64,000 bases of DNA from Dolichospermum sp. FACHB-1091 (lineage in GTDB: Bacteria; Cyanobacteriota; Cyanobacteriia; Cyanobacteriales; Nostocaceae): contig NZ_JACJSB010000025.1 of the NCBI RefSeq assembly GCF_014697585.1, forward strand, positions 1 to 64,000. The letters are read 5' to 3'. Position numbers and translations under genes: made by a program. The notes under the pieces were generated by a model that had not been told where the DNA came from, made no database searches, and saw nothing but the letters and a program-made list of their open reading frames with translations. Shown here piece after piece: positions 35,606 to 44,498 of this stretch (positions are counted from its first letter, which is position 1; each line of letters starts with the position of its first letter).

Positions 35606-35613
35606 ATTGACAC

Positions 35614-35637
35614 TCACCGAACCTAAAGGTTCGGTGA
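35614..35637 (+). terminator. Hairpin after desB
   Basis: 11-pair perfect stem TCACCGAACCT/AGGTTCGGTGA with a two-base loop nine bases past the stop. The downstream T-run is weak (TTAATTC). Confidence 0.6.
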
Positions 35638-35792
35638 TTAATTCATCCACTTAAATCAGCAAGCCCTACTTAATAATCTAAATCAAATTAATCACACAAA
35701 TCATAGTAATTAAGGTACTAAAAATAACTGTTTTTCCAAGTTGTTCATGATAGGTATAGATTAACCGCTTCACTGCAAGTGAAACCCTAAAC

Positions 35793-36896
35793 ATGAACAC
35801 CAATATAGATAATTTTAACTCGGTTCGTAAACCTAAAATTTTCAATCAATCAGCTAGTTTTGTGGAAGGTTGGTATTGGGTATTACCTTCTCAATCTTTG
35901 CAGGTAGGTGATGTCAAAGCCGTGACAATTTTGGGGAAAGATTTAGTAGTATATCGTGGTAAAGACAGACGTGCGATTATTTTAGATACTTACTGTCCTC
36001 ACATGGGTACGAGTTTAGCTGAAGGTAAAATTGAGGGTAATGAATTACGCTGTGTTTTACATCGGTGGAAATTTGATGGAGAAGGTATTTGTGTTGATAT
36101 TCCTTATTTAGATGAACCCCTACCTGTCAAGGCTAAAACTTGGCCAGCAGCAGAACAATATGGGATGATTTGGGTATGGACTGGAGAAACTCCTCAACAA
36201 CCCTTACCTTTTGTTTTAGATTGGGAAAATCAAGAATTTGATTTTTCTCTTGGTTCTCAATTTAGTATTAATTGTCATCCCAATGTGCTACTGCTTCAGG
36301 CTATTGATACTCAACAAATTAATATAGTTAATCAATTACCATTAAAGATGGTTTTGGAAAAACAAGAACTCAATCAAAATGCGATTGTTTTTAGCGCAAT
36401 TACCAATATTAATAGTAAGTCATTTTGGTTCAATCTCTACCGTAAGTTTTTTAATAATTCTGTTAGTTACAGTGTTTGTTATTGGTATGGGACAACTAGT
36501 ATAGTTTCCTTTGGTAATGAGTTTACCCATCTACATATACTATTTACGACTCGGGTATTACCAGGGGGAAAAACTGAAGGACAAACATTATTAATGTGCA
36601 AAAAACGTAAAGGTATTTTAGGAAAGTTGATTAATAAATTTATATTACGGGTGGGGAAAAGAATTAGCGATCGCTTACTCAAAACCAATGATAGAATTTT
36701 ACAGACTATGCAGTTTTATATAAAAACTCCTATCAAAGCCGATTTGTCAATTATCCAGTTTATTAACCATTTAGAACGACAAAAACCCCTAACTCATGAA
36801 ACTTGGCTATTACTAAGAGAAAGGGAAAGGGAGGAGGAAGTGCGTGAGGAAAGAGAAAAACGTGAAAAATGGCGGGATGAGTTAGTTAATGATTAA
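35793..36896 (+). CDS. Rieske-type protein with degenerate oxygenase domain
   Basis: N-terminal Rieske [2Fe-2S] domain complete: C68-x-H70 (YCPHMGTSLAEG) and C87-x2-H90 (RCVLHRWKFDG). The rest resembles the catalytic half of ring-hydroxylating oxygenases, but the mononuclear-iron motif D-x2-H-x4-H reads D172-TQ-Q175-INIV-N180: spacing kept, both His lost. It may transfer electrons or bind a ligand without oxygenating. The tail (about 335-360) is a highly charged E/R/K helix. It lies behind desB on the same strand, 187 bases away, so a redox link to the desaturases is possible but unproven. Confidence 0.83.
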   Translation: MNTNIDNFNSVRKPKIFNQSASFVEGWYWVLPSQSLQVGDVKAVTILGKDLVVYRGKDRRAIILDTYCPHMGTSLAEGKIEGNELRCVLHRWKFDGEGICVDIPYLDEPLPVKAKTWPAAEQYGMIWVWTGETPQQPLPFVLDWENQEFDFSLGSQFSINCHPNVLLLQAIDTQQINIVNQLPLKMVLEKQELNQNAIVFSAITNINSKSFWFNLYRKFFNNSVSYSVCYWYGTTSIVSFGNEFTHLHILFTTRVLPGGKTEGQTLLMCKKRKGILGKLINKFILRVGKRISDRLLKTNDRILQTMQFYIKTPIKADLSIIQFINHLERQKPLTHETWLLLREREREEEVREEREKREKWRDELVND

Positions 36897-36903
36897 AAAA
36901 TCC

Positions 36904-37060
36904 CTATTTTAACAATAAATTAGAGATCTGACTGATTTTATCAAGTATTTCGGTCCTATCGTCTTGGGGTCGGAGTATTATTACCATGTCGTCTGCATAA
37001 CGGATTGGTGGTTCTCTTACTCCCCCCTCTCGCATCTTTGTATCTATATTTTTCCAGAGG
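36904..37060 (-). pseudogene. Reverse transcriptase (group II intron maturase-like) C-part fragment
   Basis: On the minus strand the frame reads DTKMREGGVREPPIRYADDMVIILRP followed by a short tail and stop. RYADD is the metal-binding core of reverse transcriptases. Nothing upstream continues the domain in frame (a stop interrupts it), no start exists, and the lipid kinase gene begins just beyond. A remnant of a retroelement. Confidence 0.7.
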
Positions 37061-37120
37061 GTCTATCACCTCACACCCTTTGTCTATCTTGGTTTTATCT
37101 TGCTTGTCGCCCCCTCAAGA

Positions 37121-37996
37121 TTATACATCAGGAACGAAAATAGCGATCGCTTGAGGAATCACCCGAAAAACAGCGGGAGTATAGGTTGTGATTTCTCCGT
37201 CAGTATTAATAGAATGAGGCTTGCGGGTATATACTGTAATTTCCTGACCATAAAGGGCGCGGACATTTGGCCATTGAATATGTCGCCCTCGACGCATGGC
37301 TGGAAGTAGGGGGAGAATTTGCCACCAATGATCAATTTCCAAACTATAAAGATCCAGTCTTTGGTCATCTATAGCAGCATCATGAACTATAGCCATACCA
37401 CCACCATAATAACGGCCATTACCCACAGCAATTTGTACAGTTTTCACTAAAAATGATTGGTCATTGATGCGAATTTCTGCACTAAAAGGGCGAGATTTCC
37501 AAATTACTTGCAACGCGATAACAGCATAGGCAAATATACCCCAACGGCGTTTAATTTCTTTAGTCAATTGTTGAGTAATATTGACACTTAACCCCAAACT
37601 AGCAACATTAAAGAAATACTTATTATTCACCCAACCTAAATCAATTCGTCGTAACTTTCCCGCTGCGATAATTTTACAAGCTTCCGGTAGAGAATTGGGA
37701 ATAGCCAAAGTTCTCGCTAAATCGTTAGCAGTTCCTAAAGGTAAAATTCCCAAAGGTAATTGAGTCTCAATTATTGCTTCTATAGCAGCATTAAGTGTAC
37801 CATCACCACCACCGATAATTACTAAATCTATTTCCTTTTGATAGTGGCGAATAAATTTACCTAATTGTGTAGCATCTTGAGTAGATTCTGCAATTATTGT
37901 TAAACCCAGGCGATTTAAACAATTTATTACTTCTTGGTACCGTTCTTGTCCTTGACGAGAATGACGATTTACTAACAATAGGGCGCGGGTACTCAT
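37121..37996 (-). CDS. Lipid kinase, YegS/diacylglycerol kinase family
   Basis: Soluble kinase phosphorylating a lipid such as diacylglycerol. Motifs: LLVNRHSRQG at the start, LVIIGGGDGTLNAAIEAI (nucleotide-binding GGDGT near 63), LPLGILPLGTANDLARTL, then the beta-sandwich C-domain with SINTDGEI-like HSINTDGEITTYTP near the end. 291 residues. It is the first gene downstream of the transporter operon, same strand, after two hairpins, so probably separate from it. Confidence 0.9.
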   Translation of the reverse strand: MSTRALLLVNRHSRQGQERYQEVINCLNRLGLTIIAESTQDATQLGKFIRHYQKEIDLVIIGGGDGTLNAAIEAIIETQLPLGILPLGTANDLARTLAIPNSLPEACKIIAAGKLRRIDLGWVNNKYFFNVASLGLSVNITQQLTKEIKRRWGIFAYAVIALQVIWKSRPFSAEIRINDQSFLVKTVQIAVGNGRYYGGGMAIVHDAAIDDQRLDLYSLEIDHWWQILPLLPAMRRGRHIQWPNVRALYGQEITVYTRKPHSINTDGEITTYTPAVFRVIPQAIAIFVPDV

Positions 37997-38075
37997 TAGT
38001 AATTTCCTTTAATCACAATTCATCAGGTTGCAATAAAAACGCCCCTGAATCTATGGGATTATTTCTCATAAACGT

Positions 38076-38142
38076 GGTGCGTTATGTCGCGTATTTAATT
38101 TAATAGCCCCATTTTATCATTTTTTAGCGATGTTAACGCACC
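38076..38142. repeat. GGTGCGTTA inverted repeat, long-spaced variant
   Basis: GGTGCGTTA/TAACGCACC separated by 49 bases; same arms as the short palindromes near 8271, 9102 and 10905. Confidence 0.65.
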
Positions 38143-38159
38143 CTATATACTTTATTTCC

Positions 38160-38188
38160 GTAGGTTGGGTTTTCTCTAACCAACCTAC
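38160..38188 (-). terminator. Hairpin downstream of the transporter operon
   Basis: Perfect 9-pair stem GTAGGTTGG/CCAACCTAC with an 11-base loop, 12 bases past the cmpD stop. No T-run, so its role as terminator is inferred from position. Confidence 0.5.
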
Positions 38189-38200
38189 ATGACCACGTGA

Positions 38201-39025
38201 CTAACCGACATCATCATGGGCGAAACGGTTAAACAAGAAATCTAAGGCATAATTTCGCAATTGATAATATTGCGGATCTTCCATAATTCTGGCTCTATCT
38301 CTAGGACGAGAAAAAGGAATTTCCATCACTTCCCCAATTTTTGCATGGGGTCCATTGGTCATCATGACTAACTTATCCGCCAAAAATAAAGCCTCATCAA
38401 TATCATGGGTAATCATCAAAACTGTACAACGATTATCACCCCAAATTTTCAACAATTCCTCTTGTAATTCTTCCTTGGTAATTGCATCTAACGCCCCAAA
38501 AGGTTCATCTAAAATTAGCACCTTGGGACGAATAGCTAAAGCCCTGGCAATAGATACCCTTTGTCTCATACCTCCAGACATTTGCATGGGTTTCTTTTCC
38601 ATTGCGTCCCCTAAACCCACCATAGCTAAATGTTCTCTGACAATAGCCCTTTTTTCTGCTTCTGGCTTAGTAGGATAAACTGCATTTACAGCTAAATAAA
38701 TATTTTCAAAAGCTGTTCTCCAAGGTAATAAAGCATAGTTTTGAAATACCACCATTCTATCTGGACCTGGTTTAGTAATTGGGTTTCCTTCTAATAAAAC
38801 TTGTCCAGTGGTAGGAAAGTTAAAACCAGAAACCATGTTTAATAACGTTGATTTACCGCAGCCAGAATGGCCAATAACGCAAATAAATTCACCTTTTTCG
38901 ACGTTGAGATTAACACCATCAAGAACGGTAAATGGTCCTTTTTTAGTGGGATAAATTTTACAAACTTCTTTAATTTCTAGGAAGGGTTGACGGTTAATTT
39001 TGTTAGTGGTTTTGAGGTTTTGCAT
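38201..39025 (-). CDS. cmpD: Bicarbonate/nitrate ABC transporter ATPase (CmpD/NrtD)
   Basis: Single-domain ABC ATPase, 274 residues: Walker A GHSGCGKST, Q-loop FQNYALLPW, signature MSGGMRQR, Walker B VLILDEPFGALD, H-loop THDIDEA. It pairs with the ATPase of the adjacent two-domain gene to drive a CmpB dimer. The sequence alone does not separate CmpD from NrtD; the symbol follows the substrate-binding protein. A 544-base repeat array separates it from the gene before it, unusual inside such an operon. Confidence 0.82.
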   Translation of the reverse strand: MQNLKTTNKINRQPFLEIKEVCKIYPTKKGPFTVLDGVNLNVEKGEFICVIGHSGCGKSTLLNMVSGFNFPTTGQVLLEGNPITKPGPDRMVVFQNYALLPWRTAFENIYLAVNAVYPTKPEAEKRAIVREHLAMVGLGDAMEKKPMQMSGGMRQRVSIARALAIRPKVLILDEPFGALDAITKEELQEELLKIWGDNRCTVLMITHDIDEALFLADKLVMMTNGPHAKIGEVMEIPFSRPRDRARIMEDPQYYQLRNYALDFLFNRFAHDDVG

Positions 39026-39078
39026 TGTTTAGTAATTGGTAGAAGGTTTCGTGCCAAGTAAAAAAGAGATTTTATTAT

Positions 39079-39195
39079 CTCGTTCCCAGTCTCAGGCTGG
39101 GAATGCTATCAAGAGGCTCTGCCTCTGGTATAATTGAAGTGTAATCGAAGGCAGAGCCTTCTGTAATTCATTCCCATACAGAATATGGGAACGAG
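39079..39195. repeat. Three-hairpin dispersed repeat, copy 3
   Basis: Perfect outer arms CTCGTTCCCA/TGGGAACGAG. Inside are CCCAG/CTGGG, AGGCTCTGCCT/AGGCAGAGCCT and CCCATA/TATGGG. It shares the core AATGCTATCAAGAGGCTCTG with the copies at 9147 and 10950. Confidence 0.85.
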
Positions 39196-39200
39196 AAAAA

Positions 39201-39421
39201 ATGATTTTGTTAGTTTTGTGGGATGGGCATCTTGCCGATGATTTTGTTAGTTTTGTGGGATGGGCATCTTGCCGATGATTTTGTTAGTTTTGTGGGATGG
39301 GCATCTTGCCGATGATTTTGTTAGTTTTGTGGGATGGGCATCTTGCGATGATTTTGTTAGTTTTGTGGGATGGGCATCTTGCCGATGATTTTGTTAGTTT
39401 TGTGGGATGGGCATCTTGCCC
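39201..39421. repeat. Minisatellite A, six 37-bp units
   Basis: Unit begins ATGATTTTGTTAGTTTTGTG and ends GGATGGGCATCTTGCCG. The fourth copy lacks one C (36 bp). The others are identical by eye. Confidence 0.95.
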
Positions 39422-39428
39422 GTCCTTT

Positions 39429-39569
39429 GGATTTTTGGGCAGACAGGATGTCCACCCCACAAGATTTTGATTTTCCTGGATTTTTGGGCAGACAGGATGT
39501 CCACCCCACAAGATTTTGATTTTCCTGGATTTTTGGGCAGACAGGATGTCCACCCCACAAGATTTTGAT
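39429..39569. repeat. Minisatellite B, three 49-bp units
   Basis: Unit begins GGATTTTTGGGCAGACAGGA and ends CACAAGATTTTGATTTTCCT; the third is cut by the cmpC stop. Its inverse (TTGTGGGGTGGACATCCTG) is related to the core of unit A, so the two arrays are diverged inverted relatives. Confidence 0.93.
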
Positions 39570-41573
39570 TTAAGCTGCGGTTTTTCTGGGGGATTCTAAA
39601 ATAACTTCAGCTATGGAGAAATCCCGTTTAATTTCTAGGTCGTTAAGATAGCTAATGGGATCATCAGCGTTAAAGGGTTTACGATCAAATAATTGAATGG
39701 GTTGACGGGTATAACTAATATCTAAACCTAGTTCTCTGGCTGCTGTACTAAAAACACGCACTCGACACACCCTTTCAACTATTTCTACCCAATTTCTAGG
39801 GAAGGGAGTATCACCCCACCGCGCTAATTGAGTCATAATCCAAATTTGTTCGGTGCGACTAGGGCGATTAATAGCAGATTCGGAATAAAATTGATGATGG
39901 GCATATTCTCGCATGGGATGATCTAAGTCACAGGTAGCGTTATTTGGATCTTCAATTTGGATATAATCAATGTCTGTGCTGACATATTCCCGACTTGCTA
40001 AAATTTGCCGCACTTCTTGGGCGTTATCAGGATTTGCACAATATTGGCAGGCTTCTAATAAGGCTTTGGTTAAGGCAATATGGGTATTAGGATAAGTTTC
40101 TGCCCAGTCTTCTCTTACTCCTAAAACTTTACCAGGATGTCCTAACCAAACTTCTAAATCTGTAGCAATGGTAAAGCCTGAACCTTCCACCGCAGCCCGA
40201 TAATTCCAAGGTTCACCTACACAATAACCGTCAATGGTTGCACCTTTTAAATCTACTACCATTTGGGCAGGAGGAATATTTTTCATATCTACATCAATGT
40301 CGGGATCAATTCCTCCTGCTGCTAACCAATAACGGAGAAGTAAATTGTGCATTGACGCGGGATGAACTACACCCATTCTATGTTGTTGGTCACGGGTTTT
40401 TAGCAGGTAGTTTTTAAAATCTGATAAACTGCGGACTCCAGCATCATAAAATCTTTTTGCTAAGGTAATGGCGTTACCATTGCGAGTCATTGTTAAAGAG
40501 GTAACAACTGGCAAAGGTTCATTTTTATGCCCGCCTAAAGATAACCACATTGGCATTCCTGAAGGCATTTGGGCTGCATCTAAATAACCACCAGTCATCC
40601 CATCCACAATTCCCCGCCAACTGCTTTCTCTGACTAAATTAACTTCGTCTAAACCGTGTTTAATAAAGAAGCCTTTTTCTTTGGCTATAGCCAGGGGGGC
40701 GCAAGCGGTAAGGGGTAAAAAACCAATTTCTAAATTAACTTTTTCCAAGCCATGACGGACAACTGCTGCGGTTTTTCTGGCGCGGATTTTCTTAACACGT
40801 TTTTGTTGGTTAAGGAAGTAAATCATTTCACTTCGCAAACTGTAGTAACTAGGATGTTCTACAACTTCCATTCGTTTACGAGGTCGGGGAATATCAACTT
40901 CTAAAATATCCCCAATTTTCGATTCGGGTCCATTAGTTAACATGACAATTCTATCAGATAACAAAACGGCTTCATCTACATCATGGGTCACCATAACTGC
41001 GGTAACTTGATTTTCTTCACAAATTTGCATTAATTGTTCTTGCAAATTACCGCGAGTTAATGCGTCTAATGCACCAAAGGGTTCATCTAATAATAATAGT
41101 TTAGGCCGAATTGCCAAAGCGCGGGCTATAGCTACCCGTTGTTTTTGTCCCCCTGATAACATTCCTGGTTGTTTGTCAGCATGGGGACGCAAACCTACCA
41201 TATCTATATGTTTTTCGATAATGGCTTTACGTTCTGCTGCTGGCATTCCATGTAATACTGAATCTACTGCTAAAGCAATATTTTCTCTGACTGTGCGCCA
41301 AGGTAAAAGGGAATAATTTTGAAATACTACCATTCTATCAGGACCTGGTTTTTTAATCCTTTGTCCTTCTAAGGTTACTAAACCTTCTGTCGGTAGATCT
41401 AACCCAGCTATCATATTTAAAAGCGTTGATTTACCACAACCGGAGTGACCAATTAAGGAAATAAATTCGCCTTTTTTAATTTGCAAATCAATACCTTTAA
41501 GGGCGATATATTGACCACCACCAGTTAATTCAAAGACTTTATTAATTTGATCAACGGCAACAAATACTGACAT
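39570..41573 (-). CDS. cmpC: Bicarbonate/nitrate ABC transporter ATPase with solute-binding-like domain (CmpC/NrtC)
   Basis: Residues 1-260 are an ABC ATPase (GHSGCGKST, FQNYSLLPW, LSGGQKQR, LLLLDEPFGALD). Residues 280-660 are a cytosolic domain homologous to the binding protein CmpA/NrtA, known in NrtC to sense substrate and inhibit transport. Its pocket region reads ASMHNLLLRYW and GYCVGEPWN, unlike the QD and FSTGDPWP of the partner CmpA here. 667 residues, normal for this two-domain type. Confidence 0.85.
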   Translation of the reverse strand: MSVFVAVDQINKVFELTGGGQYIALKGIDLQIKKGEFISLIGHSGCGKSTLLNMIAGLDLPTEGLVTLEGQRIKKPGPDRMVVFQNYSLLPWRTVRENIALAVDSVLHGMPAAERKAIIEKHIDMVGLRPHADKQPGMLSGGQKQRVAIARALAIRPKLLLLDEPFGALDALTRGNLQEQLMQICEENQVTAVMVTHDVDEAVLLSDRIVMLTNGPESKIGDILEVDIPRPRKRMEVVEHPSYYSLRSEMIYFLNQQKRVKKIRARKTAAVVRHGLEKVNLEIGFLPLTACAPLAIAKEKGFFIKHGLDEVNLVRESSWRGIVDGMTGGYLDAAQMPSGMPMWLSLGGHKNEPLPVVTSLTMTRNGNAITLAKRFYDAGVRSLSDFKNYLLKTRDQQHRMGVVHPASMHNLLLRYWLAAGGIDPDIDVDMKNIPPAQMVVDLKGATIDGYCVGEPWNYRAAVEGSGFTIATDLEVWLGHPGKVLGVREDWAETYPNTHIALTKALLEACQYCANPDNAQEVRQILASREYVSTDIDYIQIEDPNNATCDLDHPMREYAHHQFYSESAINRPSRTEQIWIMTQLARWGDTPFPRNWVEIVERVCRVRVFSTAARELGLDISYTRQPIQLFDRKPFNADDPISYLNDLEIKRDFSIAEVILESPRKTAA

Positions 41574-41584
41574 AGTTTTAATGA

Positions 41585-41621
41585 TTGGTAATGGGTAATG
41601 GGTAATGGGTAATGGGTAATT
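41585..41621. repeat. Heptanucleotide tandem repeat (GGGTAAT)n
   Basis: Five GGGTAAT/GGTAAT units between cmpB and cmpC. Confidence 0.85.
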
Positions 41622-41655
41622 GGTTATTTATTTACTAACGACCAATAACTAATGA

Positions 41656-42492
41656 CTATTTCTGTTCTGGTAAAATTTTGTTCTGTAACCAAGCCATGAG
41701 TTTATCTAGGATTAAGCCAACAACACCGATATAAACTAGTGCTAAAATGACCTCACTCACGTTGTTATTTTGATAAGCATCCCAGATAAAAAAGCCAATT
41801 CCGACAATACCAGACATAACGATTTCAGCCGCAATAATTGCTAACCAAGCTAAACCAATGGCAATTCTTAAACCTGTGAAAATGTATGGCAATGCTGAAG
41901 GAATTAAGATATTCAAGAAATACTCTTTTTTGGAAAGTTGCAGAACTTTAGCAACGTTATTATAATCTTGGGGAATTTGAGTGACACCTACCGCAGTGTT
42001 GATTAAAATCGGCCAAATTGCGGTGATGAAAATTACGAATAATGCCGCTGGTTCGTTCTGTCTTAAAGCTGCTAAGGAAATAGGTACCCAAGCTAAGGGC
42101 GGTACTGTTCTTAATAACTGAAAGATCGGATCTAATGCTTTAGATATGGTTTTATTTACACCAATTAAAACTCCTATGCCAATACCAACAATTGCTGCTA
42201 ATGTATAGCTAATAGCCACCCGTTGCAAACTAGCAAAGATTTGCCAAAACAGCCCTTTGTCTGTTCCGCCTTTATCATAAAATGGATACAAAATCAAAAT
42301 CCAAGTATCTTGAATAACTTGAATTGGTCCTGGTAATGTTGCCCCTGGTGTCCAAGAAAATATTTGCCAAATAACTAAAAAGATAGCTAATGCAATAGCA
42401 GGAGGCATAAGTTCGGGAAGTTGCTTTTGCAATCCTGATAAAAAGCTATTATCAAATTTAGGAGTTGTGGGACGTTTTTGAGCTATGGTCAT
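41656..42492 (-). CDS. cmpB: Bicarbonate/nitrate ABC transporter permease (CmpB/NrtB)
   Basis: 278 residues, six membrane segments. The EAA loop contacting the ATPases is visible around VAKVLQLSKKEYFLNILIPSALPYIFTGLRI. PPLAWVPISLAALRQNEPAALFVIF is typical of the nitrate/sulfonate/taurine-type permeases. Second of four genes on one strand, 40 bases after cmpA. Confidence 0.85.
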   Translation of the reverse strand: MTIAQKRPTTPKFDNSFLSGLQKQLPELMPPAIALAIFLVIWQIFSWTPGATLPGPIQVIQDTWILILYPFYDKGGTDKGLFWQIFASLQRVAISYTLAAIVGIGIGVLIGVNKTISKALDPIFQLLRTVPPLAWVPISLAALRQNEPAALFVIFITAIWPILINTAVGVTQIPQDYNNVAKVLQLSKKEYFLNILIPSALPYIFTGLRIAIGLAWLAIIAAEIVMSGIVGIGFFIWDAYQNNNVSEVILALVYIGVVGLILDKLMAWLQNKILPEQK

Positions 42493-42532
42493 GAATTTTT
42501 CCTCGAATTTACTAATGATTAATGACTAATGA

Positions 42533-43909
42533 CTAAATACCAGCTTTTTTGATTTTCAAACTCTTGAGATATTCTTCGGGTTTTTCAGGATCAAATTTAA
42601 TCCCATCAAAAAATGTTTCTACTCCACGAGATTTACTACTGGGAATATCGGTCGCAGCTATTCCTAATTCTTTGGCTGCTTCCTGCCAAATATCTTCCCG
42701 GTTGACTTTTTTGATTAATTCTTTGGCTTTGGCTGCACCATTAGTAATGTAATCTTTGGGTAAAAATCCCCAACGCACATTTTCTGTTATAAACCATAAA
42801 TCATGACTCTGGTAAGGATAGGAAACACTACCTTTTTCGTCCTTCCAATAATAAGCAGCCATTGATTTATCATCAATTTTTCGACCATCCCCCATGTCAT
42901 ATTTACCTTGGTAGGGATTAGCTAAAACTGCTGGTGAAGATAAACCAAAATATTTTTTCACCGCGAGAATTTCCGCCGCTTCTTGGCGATTTTCAAATTT
43001 ATCTAGCCATTGCTGCGCTTCCATGATTCCTTTTAATAAGGCTTTTGTGGCTTTGGGATTTTGATCTACCCAATCACCTCTCATGGCAAAATATTCTTCG
43101 GGGTGATTTTTCCAAATTTCGGCAGTTAATGCGGCCATAAAGCCGATTTTGTCATTCACTAAGCGGAATGGCCAAGGATCACCGGTGCTAAAAGCATCCA
43201 TTGTCCCGGTTTTCATGTTGGCGACGGTTTGTGCCGCAGGTACTGTTAATAATTTAACATCTGTCTCTGGGTCAATTCCACTTGCTGCTAACCAGTAACG
43301 AAGCCATAGGTCTTGGTTAACATGAGGGAAGGTAAAGGCAGCTGTAAAGGGTGTGTTGGCTGATTTGAGTTGGGATAATAGGGGTTTAGCAGTATCCAAT
43401 TTTAGGCTAATTCCTTTCCCTAGATGTTTGTTAGCGATCGCAATTCCGTTACCATGTGTAACTAACTGAGCTAAAACATACATGGGTATAGGTTTATTCC
43501 CTTTGGTAATTAAACCTTCTGTAATTAAGTGTGGCATGGGCATTTGCCATTGACCACCATCAATACCACCCCCTTGAGAACCAATTTCCAGGTTATCCCT
43601 GGCTGAACCCCAAGAAGCTTGTTTAGAAAGTTCTACTTCTGTCATCCCATATTTAGCAAAAAAGCCTTTTTCTTGGGCAATAATTAATGGTGCAGATTCA
43701 ACAATTGGAATATATCCCAGTTTGGCTTTTGTAGTTTCTGGTTTTTGTTCTGGTTTAATATTAGCTACTGGTTCAATGGAGGATTTTCTACCAGTATTAC
43801 CTGTTTCTGGTGGATTTCCTAAACAGCCTTTGAGTAATACTGCACTGGCTGAAATTCCAGCAGTGACAATAAATTTACGCCGAGAAACTCGGTTAAAAAA
43901 TTCTGTCAT
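42533..43909 (-). CDS. cmpA: Substrate-binding lipoprotein, CmpA-like (bicarbonate) rather than NrtA
   Basis: 458 residues. Twin-arginine-type start [11 protein letters not shown] and lipobox LLKGC (Cys 29) point to a lipid-anchored periplasmic protein. Pocket motifs follow Cmp[29 protein letters not shown] (Gln near 199, where NrtA has a nitrate-binding His) and [10 protein letters not shown] (NrtA has CVGEPW). C-terminus [31 protein letters not shown] is shared by both. It lacks the neighbours nirA and narB expected of a nitrate operon. Assignment to bicarbonate rests on remembered family differences, not on a computed alignment. Confidence 0.8.
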   Translation of the reverse strand: MTEFFNRVSRRKFIVTAGISASAVLLKGCLGNPPETGNTGRKSSIEPVANIKPEQKPETTKAKLGYIPIVESAPLIIAQEKGFFAKYGMTEVELSKQASWGSARDNLEIGSQGGGIDGGQWQMPMPHLITEGLITKGNKPIPMYVLAQLVTHGNGIAIANKHLGKGISLKLDTAKPLLSQLKSANTPFTAAFTFPHVNQDLWLRYWLAASGIDPETDVKLLTVPAAQTVANMKTGTMDAFSTGDPWPFRLVNDKIGFMAALTAEIWKNHPEEYFAMRGDWVDQNPKATKALLKGIMEAQQWLDKFENRQEAAEILAVKKYFGLSSPAVLANPYQGKYDMGDGRKIDDKSMAAYYWKDEKGSVSYPYQSHDLWFITENVRWGFLPKDYITNGAAKAKELIKKVNREDIWQEAAKELGIAATDIPSSKSRGVETFFDGIKFDPEKPEEYLKSLKIKKAGI

Positions 43910-44498
43910 TATATCTCCTTACATCAAAATTTATTTTTCTAACGATGAAAATATAGACAAAGAAAATAAATCATTTCTTTGCTTTATAATGGGAATTTCC
44001 AGTTATATCTAGGTATTAAAAATAGACCTCCCTGATCATAAAAAGGACTAGTTCATATACTTAGTAATAAACGTGGTTTAAGTTCTGAGCCTGGGGTGAT
44101 TAAGTATCACCTGGCTAGTAAAAACTAGTTTACAGTGTTTGTGATCAAAGTGATCATTTCTCAACTCGAATTATTAAACAAATATTTAATTGGATACATA
44201 AGTAAAAACTTATCTATGAGTCTAAAGTCTGCGATAAGAGTCTAATATATCTATTAAAATCTATGATTTCCATCAGAGAAAATAGGTAAGAGAAACGAGG
44301 AATTAAGGTTTACCGTATTGATATAAAATATCACATAGATAATTAATTATATGAATTATAGAATTAAACTTGAAAAAGAGATTTAGGAATTTAGAAGAAA
44401 GTAGGACCTATGGAGAAGTCCGGAAATAAGATATCGCTAAAGGGAAAGCTCTACTAACGCGCAGCGTGCCGTTACGCATACCAATTCAAGTATGCAAC
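43910..44498. other. Long upstream region of the transporter operon
   Basis: No gene seen. It should hold the operon promoter and regulator sites. I found no perfect NtcA box (GTA-N8-TAC), which weakens a nitrogen-control reading; GTATCACCTGGCTA near 44104 is only close. Two TGATCA palindromes in TGATCAAAGTGATCA near 44142 and TTAAACAAATATTTAA near 44174 are possible operators. The divergent cmpR expected in some genomes is absent. Confidence 0.4.

Larger units (their letters stand above)
39026..39569. other. Repeat array inside the transporter operon
   Basis: Between two operon genes that are normally close together. Contents in order: a 117-bp three-hairpin element, six copies of a 37-bp unit, and three copies of a 49-bp unit ending at the next stop codon. 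Open frames here only read the repeats and are not genes. Confidence 0.85.

Noticed and set aside
39284-39560. Frames encoding repeated SCLPKN and CPSHKTNKI peptides
   Set aside because: They are translations of the two minisatellites, not genes.
38201-43909. Calling the operon nrtABCD outright
   Set aside because: Binding-protein motifs and missing nirA/narB favour Cmp, though the family match alone would also allow Nrt.
43910-44498. NtcA or CmpR operator upstream of the transporter operon
   Set aside because: No perfect GTA-N8-TAC and no clear TTA-N7/8-TAA site; the near matches are expected by chance in AT-rich DNA.
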